A stretch of DNA of 64,000 bases from CAYXRS01 sp964636485 (GTDB lineage Bacteria > Gemmatimonadota > Gemmatimonadetes > Gemmatimonadales > Gemmatimonadaceae), in NCBI GenBank assembly GCA_964636485.1, contig CAZWSO010000001.1, positions 1 to 64,000 on the forward strand, in the 5' to 3' direction. Position numbers and translations under genes: made by a program. Under the pieces are notes generated by a model. It searched no databases and was not told where the DNA came from. It saw only the letters and a list, made by a program, of their open reading frames with translations. Positions within the stretch are counted from its first letter, which is position 1; every line of letters starts with the position of its first letter. Shown here one piece after another: positions 8,251 to 20,574 of the stretch.

Positions 8251-9633
8251 TCAGGTAGGAGGCGGGGTGGCGACGAGCACGGCCGTTACCAGCAGCACCA
8301 GCACGGCGAACGCCAGCTCGAAGCCGCCGGACGCGCTAAGTGACTTTCCTTCGCGGCTCGCCGCGAGGCGGGGCCGCATACGCAGCCAGTTAAATCCACC
8401 CAAGCCAGCCACCACTGCTACGACACCCAGCTTCAGGATGAGCACGCGCCCGTAGTCAGTCTCCCAGATCGCGCGAATGCTCCCGAGGTGGGCAGCCGCG
8501 GCAACGGCGCCCGTCAGCACCACGAGCGCGCCGCACGCGAGCCCCAGCGGCGAAAAAACACTCACCATGGTAGCCATGCGAGCCGAGGTGCCACTGCCGG
8601 AGGATCGTGCCGCAGGGAGGCCGGCGACGAGTACCATGAGCAGCGAGCCCAGCCAAACGCCGGCCCCCATTAGGTGGACAGCGTGAGCCGAGACCACCAC
8701 GGCCGGAGGCCACGGCGCGGAGAGGGCGTGCCCTGCCACCCCCATCGATGCTGCGAGTAGCGGCAGCAGCGCCAAAGCACCGAGGCGGGCCCACCTTCGC
8801 TCGCCAGTGGTCAGTAGGGCGAGCAGGAGCCCACCGCTCACCATCTGGATGAGCCAGGCACGCCCCCAGGGACTTTCCAGCACGATCGCGTTGATGACCT
8901 CGAGATCCACGCCGGCCGGGCCGGCGAGTGCGGCTCCCTGCGCAACCAGCCGCGCTATTGCGGCCATCAGAAAGATCAGCGCCGACATCACGCCCCACCG
9001 TCTCGCCCGCCAGGATGCCTCCTGCACCGATTCGATCCATGCTGGGTCCGCCGCGGCAGTGGCCGGCAGTACCAGGAGCAGGAAGACCACGGCACCGAAG
9101 ACGCCGAGGACGCCCAAGTAACCGAGCCAGCGTATGGCAACGAACGCGGGCGACAGGACATGGAAACCCGCAGGCGGTGGCTCCTCGATCGCCGGCGGCG
9201 GGGCGATGGTGTCGGAGGGAGCGAGCTCTGCGTCGGGAGATATCTCAACCGACGCCGGCTCCTGTACGAGGAAGGGGATGTGCCCGGAGACCGGGTGACC
9301 ATCGAGGGATACGGTACGCCACGCGAGGACGTAGTCGCCCGCCTCGAGCCTGACGATCACGTCCGCCAGGATGCGCCTGTCGGAGCCCGCTTCGAGGCGC
9401 GGAGCGGAGATCATCACCGTGTCGCCTCGGGGCCCGAGGAGGACGACACTAGTCAGGCTTGGCTGCACCGGCTCGGAGAAGACGAGCTGGAGAATGTCTG
9501 GCGGCGTAGCGAGCGACTCGGCGCGCGCCGGGGAAGAGGAAACCAGCTGAACGTGCCCGAGCGCTTCCGACGCTGTGACGGCGAGCACGAGCGCCACCGC
9601 ACTGACGACGACGAGCTTATGTACTGCCTTCAC
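8251..9633 (-). CDS. CopC-CopD fusion, copper resistance/uptake membrane protein
   Basis: The signal peptide (about 1-26) is followed by a CopC beta-sandwich domain starting with His (HVQLVSSSPARAE; FSEPVQPSL; DGHPVSGHIPF). After cleavage that N-terminal His is a known Cu(II) ligand in CopC. An acidic/proline linker leads to a CopD domain of about eight membrane helices (about 165-455), with HALSAPWPP and HAVHLMGAGVWLGSLL. The fusion layout matches YcnJ/PcoCD-type proteins that bind periplasmic copper and move it across the inner membrane. It is a single gene; a strong hairpin separates it from tRNA-Ala upstream. Whether it imports or detoxifies copper is open. Confidence 0.88.
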   Translation of the reverse strand: MKAVHKLVVVSAVALVLAVTASEALGHVQLVSSSPARAESLATPPDILQLVFSEPVQPSLTSVVLLGPRGDTVMISAPRLEAGSDRRILADVIVRLEAGDYVLAWRTVSLDGHPVSGHIPFLVQEPASVEISPDAELAPSDTIAPPPAIEEPPPAGFHVLSPAFVAIRWLGYLGVLGVFGAVVFLLLVLPATAAADPAWIESVQEASWRARRWGVMSALIFLMAAIARLVAQGAALAGPAGVDLEVINAIVLESPWGRAWLIQMVSGGLLLALLTTGERRWARLGALALLPLLAASMGVAGHALSAPWPPAVVVSAHAVHLMGAGVWLGSLLMVLVAGLPAARSSGSGTSARMATMVSVFSPLGLACGALVVLTGAVAAAAHLGSIRAIWETDYGRVLILKLGVVAVVAGLGGFNWLRMRPRLAASREGKSLSASGGFELAFAVLVLLVTAVLVATPPPT

Positions 9634-9666
9634 CCTAGTGCCGACTGGAGTGGGCTGATGCGCGAC

Positions 9667-9689
9667 GGGCCCGGCATTGTGCCGGGCCC
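9667..9689 (-). terminator. Perfect 10-bp hairpin between tRNA-Ala and copCD
   Basis: GGGCCCGGCA and its exact complement are separated by a 3-nt loop, 8 bp downstream of the tRNA 3' end. There is no T-run, so it may be an atypical terminator or a processing signal for the tRNA precursor rather than a classical intrinsic terminator. Confidence 0.6.
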
Positions 9690-9696
9690 AGGCACA

Positions 9697-9769
9697 TGGA
9701 GCGTGCGAGGCTCGAACTCGCGACCTTTCGGTTGCAAACCGAATGCTCTCCCAACTGAGCTAACGCCCC
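9697..9769 (-). tRNA. tRNA-Ala (anticodon UGC)
   Basis: A full cloverleaf of 73 nt can be drawn. It has acceptor GGGGCGT/ACGCTCC with one G-T pair, D-arm GCTC/GAGC, anticodon stem TTCGG/CCGAA with loop TTTGCAA (anticodon TGC), and T-arm GCGAG/CTCGC around TTCGAGC. The discriminator is A. No CCA is encoded, so it must be added by nucleotidyltransferase. It lies 72 bp downstream of actF on the same strand. Confidence 0.96.
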
Positions 9770-9841
9770 CTTTGGTTGATACCTGAAAGATAACGGGACG
9801 GAAAAGGCGAGGCCACCGCCGGCGCCCTACGCGAACAGCGC

Positions 9842-11167
9842 TTACTCGTGCGCCGGCAGGGGCTCCATCGTCTCCGGATCCACGGGCACCTGAACCTCAT
9901 CCCGATGCGGCGACGTCATGAGAACCACGCGCATCCGAGGAAAGGCATCCATGAAGCCCGCATAGCACAGGCCCCATACGCCGAGATAGCCGAGGAATAT
10001 CCCGATCTCCCACAAACCGAACGGGAGGTCCTGTGCCTGGCGGTACATCGAGGGGTAAACCTCGATGTACCGCAGCAGCCAGATTCCGGCCAGGCTGATT
10101 ACGGCGAACAGAACGAAGGTCGGCAGGTACACCTTCGCCGCTCGCGAGAGCAATCCGAAGAAGGGTATCACGAAAACCATGAAGACCACAGCCATGGTGA
10201 TCATCAGCCAGGGCTCGTGCAACCGAACGTTGAACCATCCAGTTTCCGTGGGAAGGTTGCCGTACCAGATGATCAGATACTGCCCGAAGGTGAGGTAGCC
10301 CCAAAAGGCCGAGAATGCGAAGCATAGCTTTCCGAGGTCGTGAAAGTGGTGCTCGGTAATGAGTTCGTGCGCGCCGAGGTGCTTGCGCCACCACATCACC
10401 AAGAGCGACCAGGCCATGAGCGCGCCGAGCCAGCCGCCCATGAAAAACCACCAGCCATAGAGCGCGCTATAGAAATGCGTGTCCAGCGTCATCGAGAGAT
10501 CGAACGCCAGCACCGACCAGAAAAAACCGAACACCAGACAGAGCCACACGGCGAGCTTGCCCTGAAGCGAATGTGTGGAGTGAAGCTCGCGGCGCTCGTC
10601 GCGGAAGCCACGCCGCATCCGTTCACGCAGGCCGCGCGCCCACGACGCGCCGCTCTCGTCCAGCACGCCCACGTCCAGCCGCACCGACGTGTAGATGTAC
10701 CAGAGGCTCAACCCCGCGCTGACCAGGAAAAGGAACAGGACACGGGGGATGAGAAAGGCGGGGTTCAGCCAGAAGCGTCGCTCGGCGTAGTAGACCGTCT
10801 CGTGCGCCCACGGGAAGATGTGACTCGTGCCAAGAAAGATCAGCAGCAGCAGTACAAACGCGACCGGCAGGAACGCCACGAACCCTTCGAGCATCCGGAC
10901 GATGGAGCGCGACCAGCGCGCCGTCGTGATCCGCTGCACGGCCACAAAGACGACCGCCGCCTGCGAGATCGAGGCGAAGAACAACCAGTTGAAGTGCAGC
11001 GCCTGCCAGACGCGCGACTGCCCCAATACGGCTCCAACGACGAACACCAGCGCCCCGACCGCAGCGAGGAAGCCTGACACGACATAGGCCACGCGCGGGA
11101 TCGATCTCGTGCTGGCAGCTACGATCTCGTCGCGTGTAAAGACGGAGGCGGAACTCGTGGCGCTCAC
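9842..11167 (-). CDS. actF: Alternative complex III subunit ActF (NrfD-like membrane protein)
   Basis: The 441-residue polytopic protein has about ten membrane helices and is homologous in plan to ActC/NrfD. It is part of the quinol:cytochrome c oxidoreductase that replaces the bc1 complex. Helices carry SRVWQALHFNWLFFASISQAAVV, the loop LGTSHIFPWAHETVYYAERRFWLNP, and WGYLTFGQYLIIWYGNLPTE. The GTG start overlaps the actE stop by 4 bp. It is the last gene of actABCDEF. Cytochrome oxidase genes often follow in other genomes, but here a tRNA does. Confidence 0.9.
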   Translation of the reverse strand: MSATSSASVFTRDEIVAASTRSIPRVAYVVSGFLAAVGALVFVVGAVLGQSRVWQALHFNWLFFASISQAAVVFVAVQRITTARWSRSIVRMLEGFVAFLPVAFVLLLLIFLGTSHIFPWAHETVYYAERRFWLNPAFLIPRVLFLFLVSAGLSLWYIYTSVRLDVGVLDESGASWARGLRERMRRGFRDERRELHSTHSLQGKLAVWLCLVFGFFWSVLAFDLSMTLDTHFYSALYGWWFFMGGWLGALMAWSLLVMWWRKHLGAHELITEHHFHDLGKLCFAFSAFWGYLTFGQYLIIWYGNLPTETGWFNVRLHEPWLMITMAVVFMVFVIPFFGLLSRAAKVYLPTFVLFAVISLAGIWLLRYIEVYPSMYRQAQDLPFGLWEIGIFLGYLGVWGLCYAGFMDAFPRMRVVLMTSPHRDEVQVPVDPETMEPLPAHE

Positions 11168-11895
11168 GGACTCTCTCCCTGCTGCGCAGCGGCAGCGTCA
11201 GGCGCGACAGACGCCGGCACGGTATCGATGTGCACGGCACGCGGCTGCTGGAAGTGAGGCACGGGAACAGTCGGAGCGGTACGGCTCGCCCCCGGCACGG
11301 CGGCGCCACCTTCGCCGGGCACGCCGGCCGGCTCGGTGGAGGCGGTGAAATCCAGCATACCTTGCAGCGCGCGCATGTAATTCACCACATCCCAGCGGTG
11401 CTCCTCCGGGATGCGCCTGTAGTTGGGCATCAGCCCGCGGCCGTTCCGCATGATGCCGAAGAGATACCCATCAGAGTGCTGCCTGGCGATCGGCGTGAGC
11501 AGAGATGGCACCGGCAGGCCGTACGCCATTACCGGTCCGTTCCCCGCCCCAGCATCCCCGTGACAGACAGCGCAGTTGATCTGGTAGTGTAGCCGCCCGC
11601 GCTCCACCGACTCAGGCGTTGGTGACACGGGGTTTTGGATAGCACCAAGGGAGTCGAGTGCACCGAGCGTGGGCATATACGAGATCATGTAGCCGGGGGC
11701 CACGGTACCCGTAATGGGGACCGACATCTGTGGGTTGCCCGGAAAGCTCACGGTGTCACCACGATATTCGGCGTCCCACGGCTCGATTCGCGGCTGCTCC
11801 TTGAAGTCGGTGAACCAGGGACAACCTGCCAGCACGAGTGACATAGCGAGGAGGACGGCGGTGGTGCGGCCGGCGGAGCGACGATCAGCGCTCAC
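11164..11895 (-). CDS. actE: Alternative complex III subunit ActE, monoheme cytochrome c lipoprotein
   Basis: The 243-residue lipoprotein has signal RTTAVLLAMSLVLAGC, with the lipobox Cys near residue 24. One heme c site reads NCAVCHGDAGAGNGPV, and the axial Met region follows (RNGRGLMPNYRRIPEEHRWDVVNYM). It carries electrons from the complex toward a cytochrome c or oxidase. The GTG at 11895 is chosen because GGAGG lies 6 nt upstream and it sits just before the lipoprotein signal. The longer open frame runs into actD. The Pro/Ala-rich C-terminal tail is not typical of the heme domain. Confidence 0.9.
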   Translation of the reverse strand: MSADRRSAGRTTAVLLAMSLVLAGCPWFTDFKEQPRIEPWDAEYRGDTVSFPGNPQMSVPITGTVAPGYMISYMPTLGALDSLGAIQNPVSPTPESVERGRLHYQINCAVCHGDAGAGNGPVMAYGLPVPSLLTPIARQHSDGYLFGIMRNGRGLMPNYRRIPEEHRWDVVNYMRALQGMLDFTASTEPAGVPGEGGAAVPGASRTAPTVPVPHFQQPRAVHIDTVPASVAPDAAAAQQGESP

Positions 11896-12385
11896 TACGC
11901 ACCTCCGCTGCTCCGAAGCTCGACAGCAACTGGCGCACATCCGACTCCCTTTCGGCCGGCACTTCCACCCAGATACCGAAATCGCCGTCGCTGAAACGTG
12001 GATCATACCCCACGGTCATGGTCACTCTGGGAATGCGTGACGTGATGAACATCCCGGCCACCGTGGAGAGAGCACCCACCAGGACCATTACCTCGAAGCT
12101 TATGATCGTGTAGGGCACCCAGGAGGCGATCGGCTTCCCTCCTACGATTAGCGGCCAGTATTCCGAGGTCCAGATCGCGATCCAGTATCCGAAGGTTGCG
12201 CCGAGCAGACCCCCGATGAGCGTGTAGCGGCGAACGATGCTCGGACCGGCGTGAATCGCATGCTCCAGCTCGTGCCGTGGAGTGGGTGAATAGACGGTGA
12301 AGGGACCGACACGGTCCTTCCGCAGTCGCTCGATGGCTTCCACCGTCGCGTCGAGCTCGCGAAAAACCGCCACGACGCCGCGCAT
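11885..12385 (-). CDS. actD: Alternative complex III subunit ActD (DUF3341)
   Basis: The 166-residue protein has an N-terminal ferredoxin-like fold (MRGVVAVFRELDATVEAIERLR) and two membrane helices (TLIGGLLGATFGYWIAIWTSEYWP and YTIISFEVMVLVGALSTVAGMF). A short C-terminal domain ends near VEVPAERESDVRQLLSSFGA. This matches ActD, a membrane subunit close to ActC in the complex. It starts with a TGATG overlap with actC and ends inside the actE start region. Confidence 0.9.
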   Translation of the reverse strand: MRGVVAVFRELDATVEAIERLRKDRVGPFTVYSPTPRHELEHAIHAGPSIVRRYTLIGGLLGATFGYWIAIWTSEYWPLIVGGKPIASWVPYTIISFEVMVLVGALSTVAGMFITSRIPRVTMTVGYDPRFSDGDFGIWVEVPAERESDVRQLLSSFGAAEVRSER

Positions 12386-13835
12386 CAGTCTTCCCTCCCG
12401 AGCTTCTCAGGGTACTTCTTCATAGGTGCACCGCCACCCGGCTCGTGCGCCAGGGCGTGCGCATGTCGCTGCGCCGGCGGAACCACTTCCTTGACCTCGG
12501 CAATGGCAAGGATTGGGAACTGTTTTACGAAGAGCAGGAACCACATGAAGAACCAGCCGAAGCTGCCAAGGAGAATCGACCAGTCCACCCAGGTGGGCGC
12601 GTACGAGGTCCATTGCCACGGCGCGAATTCGGTGGAGAGCGACGGAATCACGATCACGAACCGCTCGAACCACATTCCGAGATTGATGAACAGCGAGAGC
12701 GTGAAGAGCCAAACTACATTGCGCCGCCAGCTCTGCCTGAACAGAGTCAGCGGCAACACCATGTTGCAGATGATCATGATCCAGGCAGCCCACCACCACT
12801 GCCCGAACACGCGCTCCCGGAAGTAGGTCTGCTCGTACTCATGGCCACTGTACCAGGCGATCCAGAACTCCGTCATATAGGCCAGGCCGACCACAAGAGA
12901 CGTGAAGAGGCAAAGCTTGGCCGCCGCATCGAGGTGGTTGATCGTCACGTAATGCTTCAGCCCGAACCAGTGGCGGAGCGGGATGATGATCGTGAAAACC
13001 ATCCCGATACCGGAGAAGATCGCACCCGCCACGAAGTAGGGCGGGAAAATCGTCGCATGCCAGCCTGGTACGATGGATACAGCGAAGTCGAAGGACACGA
13101 CCGAGTGCACCGACAGCACCAGCGGCGTGGAGAACGCGGCGAGGAACAGATAAGCCCTGGCGAAATGACGCCACTCGCGATCCGAGTTGCGCCAGCCAAG
13201 TGACAGAACGGCATAAATCCGCTTGCGAACAGGGTGTGTTTCCCGGTCGCGCAGTGCGGCAAAGTCCGGGATGAGACCGATATACAGGAACGTGCTGGAG
13301 ACGGTGAGGTACGTCAGGATTGCAAAAACGTCCCAGACGAGCGGGCTCTTGAAGTTGGGCCAGATCAGCCGCCAGTTCGGATATGGGATCAGCCAAAAGA
13401 ACTTCCACGGCCGGCCCAAATGAAGGATGGGGAAGAGTCCCGCCGTCATGACGGCAAAGACCGTCATCGCCTCGGCCGCGCGGTAGATAGTGGTACGGAA
13501 GCCTGCGCGGAACAGGTACAGAATGGCGGAGATGAGCGTGCCCGCGTGGCCGATACCAACCCAGAAAACGAACGTTATGATGTAGACGCCCCACATCACC
13601 GGCGGGTTGTATCCAGCCACCCCCAGACCCATGTAGATCTGGTAGATCCAGGTCCCCGCCCCAATCAAGAAGCAGAGGATCGCCACCGACAGCCCGCCAA
13701 ACCACGCCTTGGTTGGCCGTAGCGTGTCAATGATCTCGTCGGTGACCTGTGTGTAGCTGCTAACTGCGGGGAGCTGGACGTCGGCTGATGCGACGTTGGG
13801 GCGGCGCGGTTCGGAGGGACGGACGGCGCTTGCCA

Positions 13836-13836
<1 letters not shown>
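12385..13836 (-). CDS. actC: Alternative complex III subunit ActC (NrfD/PsrC-like)
   Basis: This integral membrane subunit has about ten helices and 483 residues. NrfD-type features include the quinone-site region WVGIGHAGTLISAILYLFRAGFR and the GRPWKFFWLIPYPNWRLIWP loop. ActC anchors the iron-sulfur subunit ActB and carries the quinol site in known structures of the complex. The ATG overlaps the actB stop (TGATG) with GGGGAGG just upstream. A longer open frame (to 13974) reads into actB and is rejected. Confidence 0.93.
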
Positions 13837-16934
<3,098 letters not shown>

Positions 16935-16947
16935 GCAATCGCGAGGA

Positions 16948-17499
16948 TTAGTAGTGGCAAACGGCGCAGTCGTAGCGAGCCTGGCGCTCGACGTGACAGT
17001 TGACGCACCAGCCCATGTTCAGCGATTCGGCCTGGTACACGCGCTCCATCTCCTCTACCTGGCCATGGCAGGTCTGGCAGGAGACGCCAGCGTTCACGTG
17101 CCGCATGTGCGGGAAGACCACGTAGGCCGGCACGCGGTGTATTCTCTCCCACGGAATGGGCAGGTTCGCATTGGCGTAGCGCTGGAGCTCGGCAATGGCA
17201 TCGCTCCTGAACGCGGGCCGGTCGTCCAACGCGGGGCGGTCGGGACCAATGATGGTGTGACACCCCATGCACGTGCCGACCGCCGGAATGCCGGGATCGG
17301 GTGCCTTATCCGCCGAGAAGTGGCAGAACAGGCAGTTCATCTGAAGCGTCTGGACGTGAACCGGGTGTGGAAAGGCAACCGGCTGTATGGGGGCCCGGCC
17401 GCGGGGAGAGGATGCGCCACTGTAGGCCGACAGCATCACGGCGGCGGCAGCCAGAACGAAGAGCCCTGGTATCGCCGGCCACTTCCTCCTCGTCGTCAT
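16948..17499 (-). CDS. actA: Alternative complex III subunit ActA, pentaheme cytochrome c
   Basis: The 183-residue protein has one N-terminal anchor helix and five CxxCH heme sites: CLFCH, CMGCH, CQTCH, CVNCH and CAVCH. Five hemes are diagnostic for ActA of alternative complex III. It passes electrons from the ActB clusters to ActE or soluble cytochrome. The ATG is preferred over an adjacent upstream TTG. It is the first gene of the operon; a CRP-type palindrome lies 42-57 bp upstream of the start codon. Confidence 0.94.
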   Translation of the reverse strand: MTTRRKWPAIPGLFVLAAAAVMLSAYSGASSPRGRAPIQPVAFPHPVHVQTLQMNCLFCHFSADKAPDPGIPAVGTCMGCHTIIGPDRPALDDRPAFRSDAIAELQRYANANLPIPWERIHRVPAYVVFPHMRHVNAGVSCQTCHGQVEEMERVYQAESLNMGWCVNCHVERQARYDCAVCHY

Positions 17500-17540
17500 C
17501 AAGCGTCGTGAAAGCGAGTAAGAGTGAGACGCGCCGTTCT

Positions 17541-17556
17541 TGTGAAAATCTTCACA
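17541..17556. promoter_or_regulatory. CRP-type operator upstream of the ACIII operon
   Basis: TGTGA-AAATCT-TCACA exactly fits the CRP half-sites TGTGA-N6-TCACA and sits in the only non-coding gap before actA. Its centre is about 49 bp from the actA start codon, compatible with either activation near -41.5 or repression. The half-site differs from the FNR consensus (TTGAT-N4-ATCAA). No CRP gene is in the window. Confidence 0.6.
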
Positions 17557-17660
17557 TGGGCCGCGTCGCGAGGTAAGTTGTTGTGTACTGCCACCGTGCG
17601 CAAGAGGCTGACGTCACTTTGAGAACGACCAGGCCCGGAACGAACCGTTGACGGGAACCG

Positions 17661-18443
17661 TCAGGAGGAGGTTGGCCTGAGCGCAATGTTCGCGGCGCTT
17701 GCCAGTGCTACCGCGCGCAGCTCATCGGGAAGCAGGGCAAGAGCGGCGCGCGGCGACTGCGCGAGGCGAAGCGGCCACCCGGTTCCGTAGACGAAGCGAT
17801 CGGGACCGACAGTTCTGAGCAGGTGCGCGAGGTCATCTTCCGGTGGACCCCAGAGCCAGGAGATGTCCCACCAGAGTCGCAATCGCTCCCCGGGTGTAAG
17901 CCCCCAGAACACCTCCTCCACGAGCGCACGACCAGCACCCGTCACCACAACGCGCACACGATCAGTCGCGCGCACCACATCGCGAATGGCGGCCCCGCTT
18001 ACATCGGGAGCCGCGTCCAGCCAATGGCGCTGGCGCGGATCCTCGAAACGAACTGTCAGCAGGAGAGGCACGCCCAGCTCTCCACATGCGCCGGCAAGGT
18101 GCCGCATTGCTGGATGCTGGGGCGCGAGCCCCCACTGCGAGGGATAAGCACGGACTGCAACGGCACGCGAATCTGCAATCGTGGCGAGGCGGCGCTCCCA
18201 ACCGGGCCAGTCTGGACGCACTACAGGAGCGGCGTGAAGAACGCCCTCATGTTTCTCGATCAGTGCGATGAGCTCCTCATTACCCGGCTCAGGATCACGG
18301 TAGAAAGCCGACGGAAGGTGCCCGACCCAAGCGCCGTGCAAACCCTCGCGCTCGAGCACGCGCACGAGGACCGCTGGATCCGGATGCGGGACATGCCGGA
18401 ACGGAAAGCCTCCGACAAAGGCGTTCACGTCGATGTGGCTCAT
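17661..18443 (-). CDS. Amidohydrolase-fold protein lacking metal ligands
   Basis: The 260-residue TIM-barrel protein is related to the amidohydrolase_2 family. Its start reads HIDVNAFVGGFPFR, where active members have DxHxH. The later His ligands are also replaced (LLLTVRFED, RVVVTGAGRA), and the catalytic Asp position reads VYGTGWP. It is therefore unlikely to be a metal-dependent hydrolase by itself. The ATG overlaps the stop of the neighbouring, ligand-complete amidohydrolase by 4 bp, suggesting a joint complex. Proteins with this DVN start are known in other bacteria without a defined function. Confidence 0.75.
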   Translation of the reverse strand: MSHIDVNAFVGGFPFRHVPHPDPAVLVRVLEREGLHGAWVGHLPSAFYRDPEPGNEELIALIEKHEGVLHAAPVVRPDWPGWERRLATIADSRAVAVRAYPSQWGLAPQHPAMRHLAGACGELGVPLLLTVRFEDPRQRHWLDAAPDVSGAAIRDVVRATDRVRVVVTGAGRALVEEVFWGLTPGERLRLWWDISWLWGPPEDDLAHLLRTVGPDRFVYGTGWPLRLAQSPRAALALLPDELRAVALASAANIALRPTSS

Positions 18444-19300
18444 GACACGCCGCTCTCGTTAAGCATCGGGAAGGCGTTCCCCGGAAAGACATCGACGGCG
18501 TTGCGCCAGCGAATTCGCTCGATGTCATACGCCGGCAAGCCCAGGATGTCCAGCGCCCAAAGCTTGGCGAGACCCGTCTCGATAGTGAGGTCGCACCCCC
18601 ACAGCAGGCGACGCGGTCCCACCGCATCGAGCGCACGATCGAGCATGCCGCGATCCACTCCGCTCCCCGACAGATCGATGTAAACGTTGGGCAGGTCCTC
18701 CACGGCGGGAAGCGTGTGCGCCCAATCTCCTCCCCCGCCCAGGTGTGCAAGAATGAAGGACACTCCAGCGTGGCGTGCGGCCAGCCGTGCAAGCTCCACA
18801 GCGTCGGATGCCTCCTGTCCGGGCCAGTCGCGCCGCCTGTCCTGCCATATATGATGAAGAATGGGCACGGAGTGCCGGGCCGCCGCCTCCGCTATGGGAG
18901 CGAGCAAGGGATCGTCGGCACGTCGAGAGGCAGCCAGTTTGATGCCGACCGCACCGCCGGCAATGCAGCGTTCTATTTCGGCGAGGGCATGCGCGGTGTC
19001 ATTCGGGTTGACCGCTACGTAACTGCGTACCCGGCCTCCTTCGGCATTCTGCAACGCCATCATCTCGTCGTTGGCGATGGTGAGGTCGGCCGGAGAGGGA
19101 AAATAGGTGGGCGAGGTGTGTCCCCAGCTCCCCAGGATGGATGCAACGTGCACGCTGATGCCGATGCGCTCACCGGCACGCAGGCGCGAGGCATTTCGCT
19201 CGTGCCAGTCGCTGCGGCCACAACCGGAATGGAGGAAGTGAGCGTGCACGTCCACCAGCGGTGCATCCCCCGCGAGCGATCCCTCCACTGTCGCCATCAT
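18440..19300 (-). CDS. Amidohydrolase_2 family metal-dependent hydrolase or lactonase
   Basis: The 286-residue TIM-barrel enzyme keeps the expected ligands: LVDVHAHFLH (HxH), ILHHIWQD, FILAHLGGGGDW and the Asp in LLWGCDL. Family members hydrolyse or decarboxylate small ring compounds, including sugar lactones. The start is the first of two adjacent ATGs, giving an ATGA overlap with the aminotransferase gene. A longer open frame reads into that gene. Its place in a glycan-degradation locus suggests a sugar-acid lactone or similar substrate, which is inference only. Confidence 0.85.
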   Translation of the reverse strand: MMATVEGSLAGDAPLVDVHAHFLHSGCGRSDWHERNASRLRAGERIGISVHVASILGSWGHTSPTYFPSPADLTIANDEMMALQNAEGGRVRSYVAVNPNDTAHALAEIERCIAGGAVGIKLAASRRADDPLLAPIAEAAARHSVPILHHIWQDRRRDWPGQEASDAVELARLAARHAGVSFILAHLGGGGDWAHTLPAVEDLPNVYIDLSGSGVDRGMLDRALDAVGPRRLLWGCDLTIETGLAKLWALDILGLPAYDIERIRWRNAVDVFPGNAFPMLNESGVS

Positions 19301-20574
19301 GCCCGAGCCTCCGCAATTCGAGTGAGGGATCTCCCGGCCGCACGCTCGATCACTTCCACCTCGGGCGATCGATGCGCCAGCGAGGCGAAGTTGTATGCGC
19401 CCCGCTTGAACAGCACGCCCTCCGCCACCCCTCCGCGCACGAAGGCGGTCGCGTCCTCTTCGGCGGGGAATTGCACCCACCACATCTCCGGAACGCCTTC
19501 CGTTCGCACGCCCTCAATGCCAACGCGCGCGATCGCCCGCTCCACCGCGGTACGCATAGCGGCGCCATGCCGGGCGAGCGCGGCACACACATTCTCGCGA
19601 TCGTGTCGCTCGATCACCGCACGAGCTGCAGCCAGCGCCGTCGTCTCCGCCGCCAGTGTAGAGGATACCCACGTGCGGCCGAGCTCCGACATCGGTCGCG
19701 CCCGACCCACCAACGCCGCGAGCGGGAAGCCGTTGGCGAGCGCCTTTCCCAGCACGGCGAGATCGGGAGCAATTCTCACGCGACGCTGGTAGCCACCGGC
19801 GTCCAGGCGAAAGCCGGTCTTGACCTCATCGAATACGAGGACCGCACCAAGCCTGTCGCACGCCTCTCGCGCTGCGCGCAGCCACTCCGGATCGGGCTCG
19901 TGTCCGATCACCGGCTCGAGAACGATCGCGGCGAGGGCGTCACCCGTCTCGGCTACCGCTTCCTCCAGCGCGACCTGATCGTCAAAGGGAATCGTGTGAT
20001 AATCGCGTCGCACGCCGCCCGGCACGCCAGAAGCATCGCTGCACCAGTCCAGCCAGCCGAAGTAGCCACAACCGATCACGACATCCCGCTGCGTGTACGC
20101 CCGGGCAACCCTCACGGCGGCAGCTACTCCCTCGGCCCCGGTCTTGAGAAAACGAACGCGCTCGGCGCACGGCACGAGCGCAGATAGCCGCTCGGCGACC
20201 TCGACCTCGAGGGTAGGCGCGAGGCCGGAAACGTTGCCATCACGCACTGCGCGTTCGACCGCCTCCGTCACATGCGGGTCGGCATAGCCGAGCGCAGCTG
20301 CGCCGAGCGCCATGGTACAGTCGATCAGCTCACGACCGTCGGCGGCGATGAGACGGCAGCCGGAGGCGCGCACGTAGTGAGCAGGCAGGTCGGCATGGTC
20401 CTCTCCGTACAGAGCGTGCGGACGCTTGCTACCTGTGGACGTGCCACCGGGAAGGATTGCCGCCGCGCGGCGGCTCCAATCGGCCGAGTTCACCGGCGTA
20501 CTGTGATATTGGGGGGTGCGGGCGTCATTTCGGATGAAGCTGGGGAAACGTTCCTCCGGGTCAAGAGCGCTCAT
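19297..20574 (-). CDS. Class III PLP aminotransferase (glutamate-1-semialdehyde mutase-like)
   Basis: The 425-residue enzyme begins MSALDPEERFPSF. Class III landmarks are LPGGTSTGSKRP, FLKTGAEGVAAAVRVARAYT, VLVFDEVKTGFRLD (Asp/PLP N1) and the Schiff-base Lys in LAVLGKALANGFPLAA. It looks like HemL-type enzymes, but its operon neighbours are amidohydrolases and glycan enzymes, so an amino-sugar or keto-sugar substrate is more likely than heme synthesis. Its ATG lies inside the last codons of the upstream methyltransferase gene (14-bp overlap). Confidence 0.85.
   Translation of the reverse strand: MSALDPEERFPSFIRNDARTPQYHSTPVNSADWSRRAAAILPGGTSTGSKRPHALYGEDHADLPAHYVRASGCRLIAADGRELIDCTMALGAAALGYADPHVTEAVERAVRDGNVSGLAPTLEVEVAERLSALVPCAERVRFLKTGAEGVAAAVRVARAYTQRDVVIGCGYFGWLDWCSDASGVPGGVRRDYHTIPFDDQVALEEAVAETGDALAAIVLEPVIGHEPDPEWLRAAREACDRLGAVLVFDEVKTGFRLDAGGYQRRVRIAPDLAVLGKALANGFPLAALVGRARPMSELGRTWVSSTLAAETTALAAARAVIERHDRENVCAALARHGAAMRTAVERAIARVGIEGVRTEGVPEMWWVQFPAEEDATAFVRGGVAEGVLFKRGAYNFASLAHRSPEVEVIERAAGRSLTRIAEARA

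Noticed and set aside
9697..9769. tRNA-Ala as an integration site
   Set aside because: No integrase, direct repeat or base-composition change flanks the tRNA; both neighbours are core-type genes.
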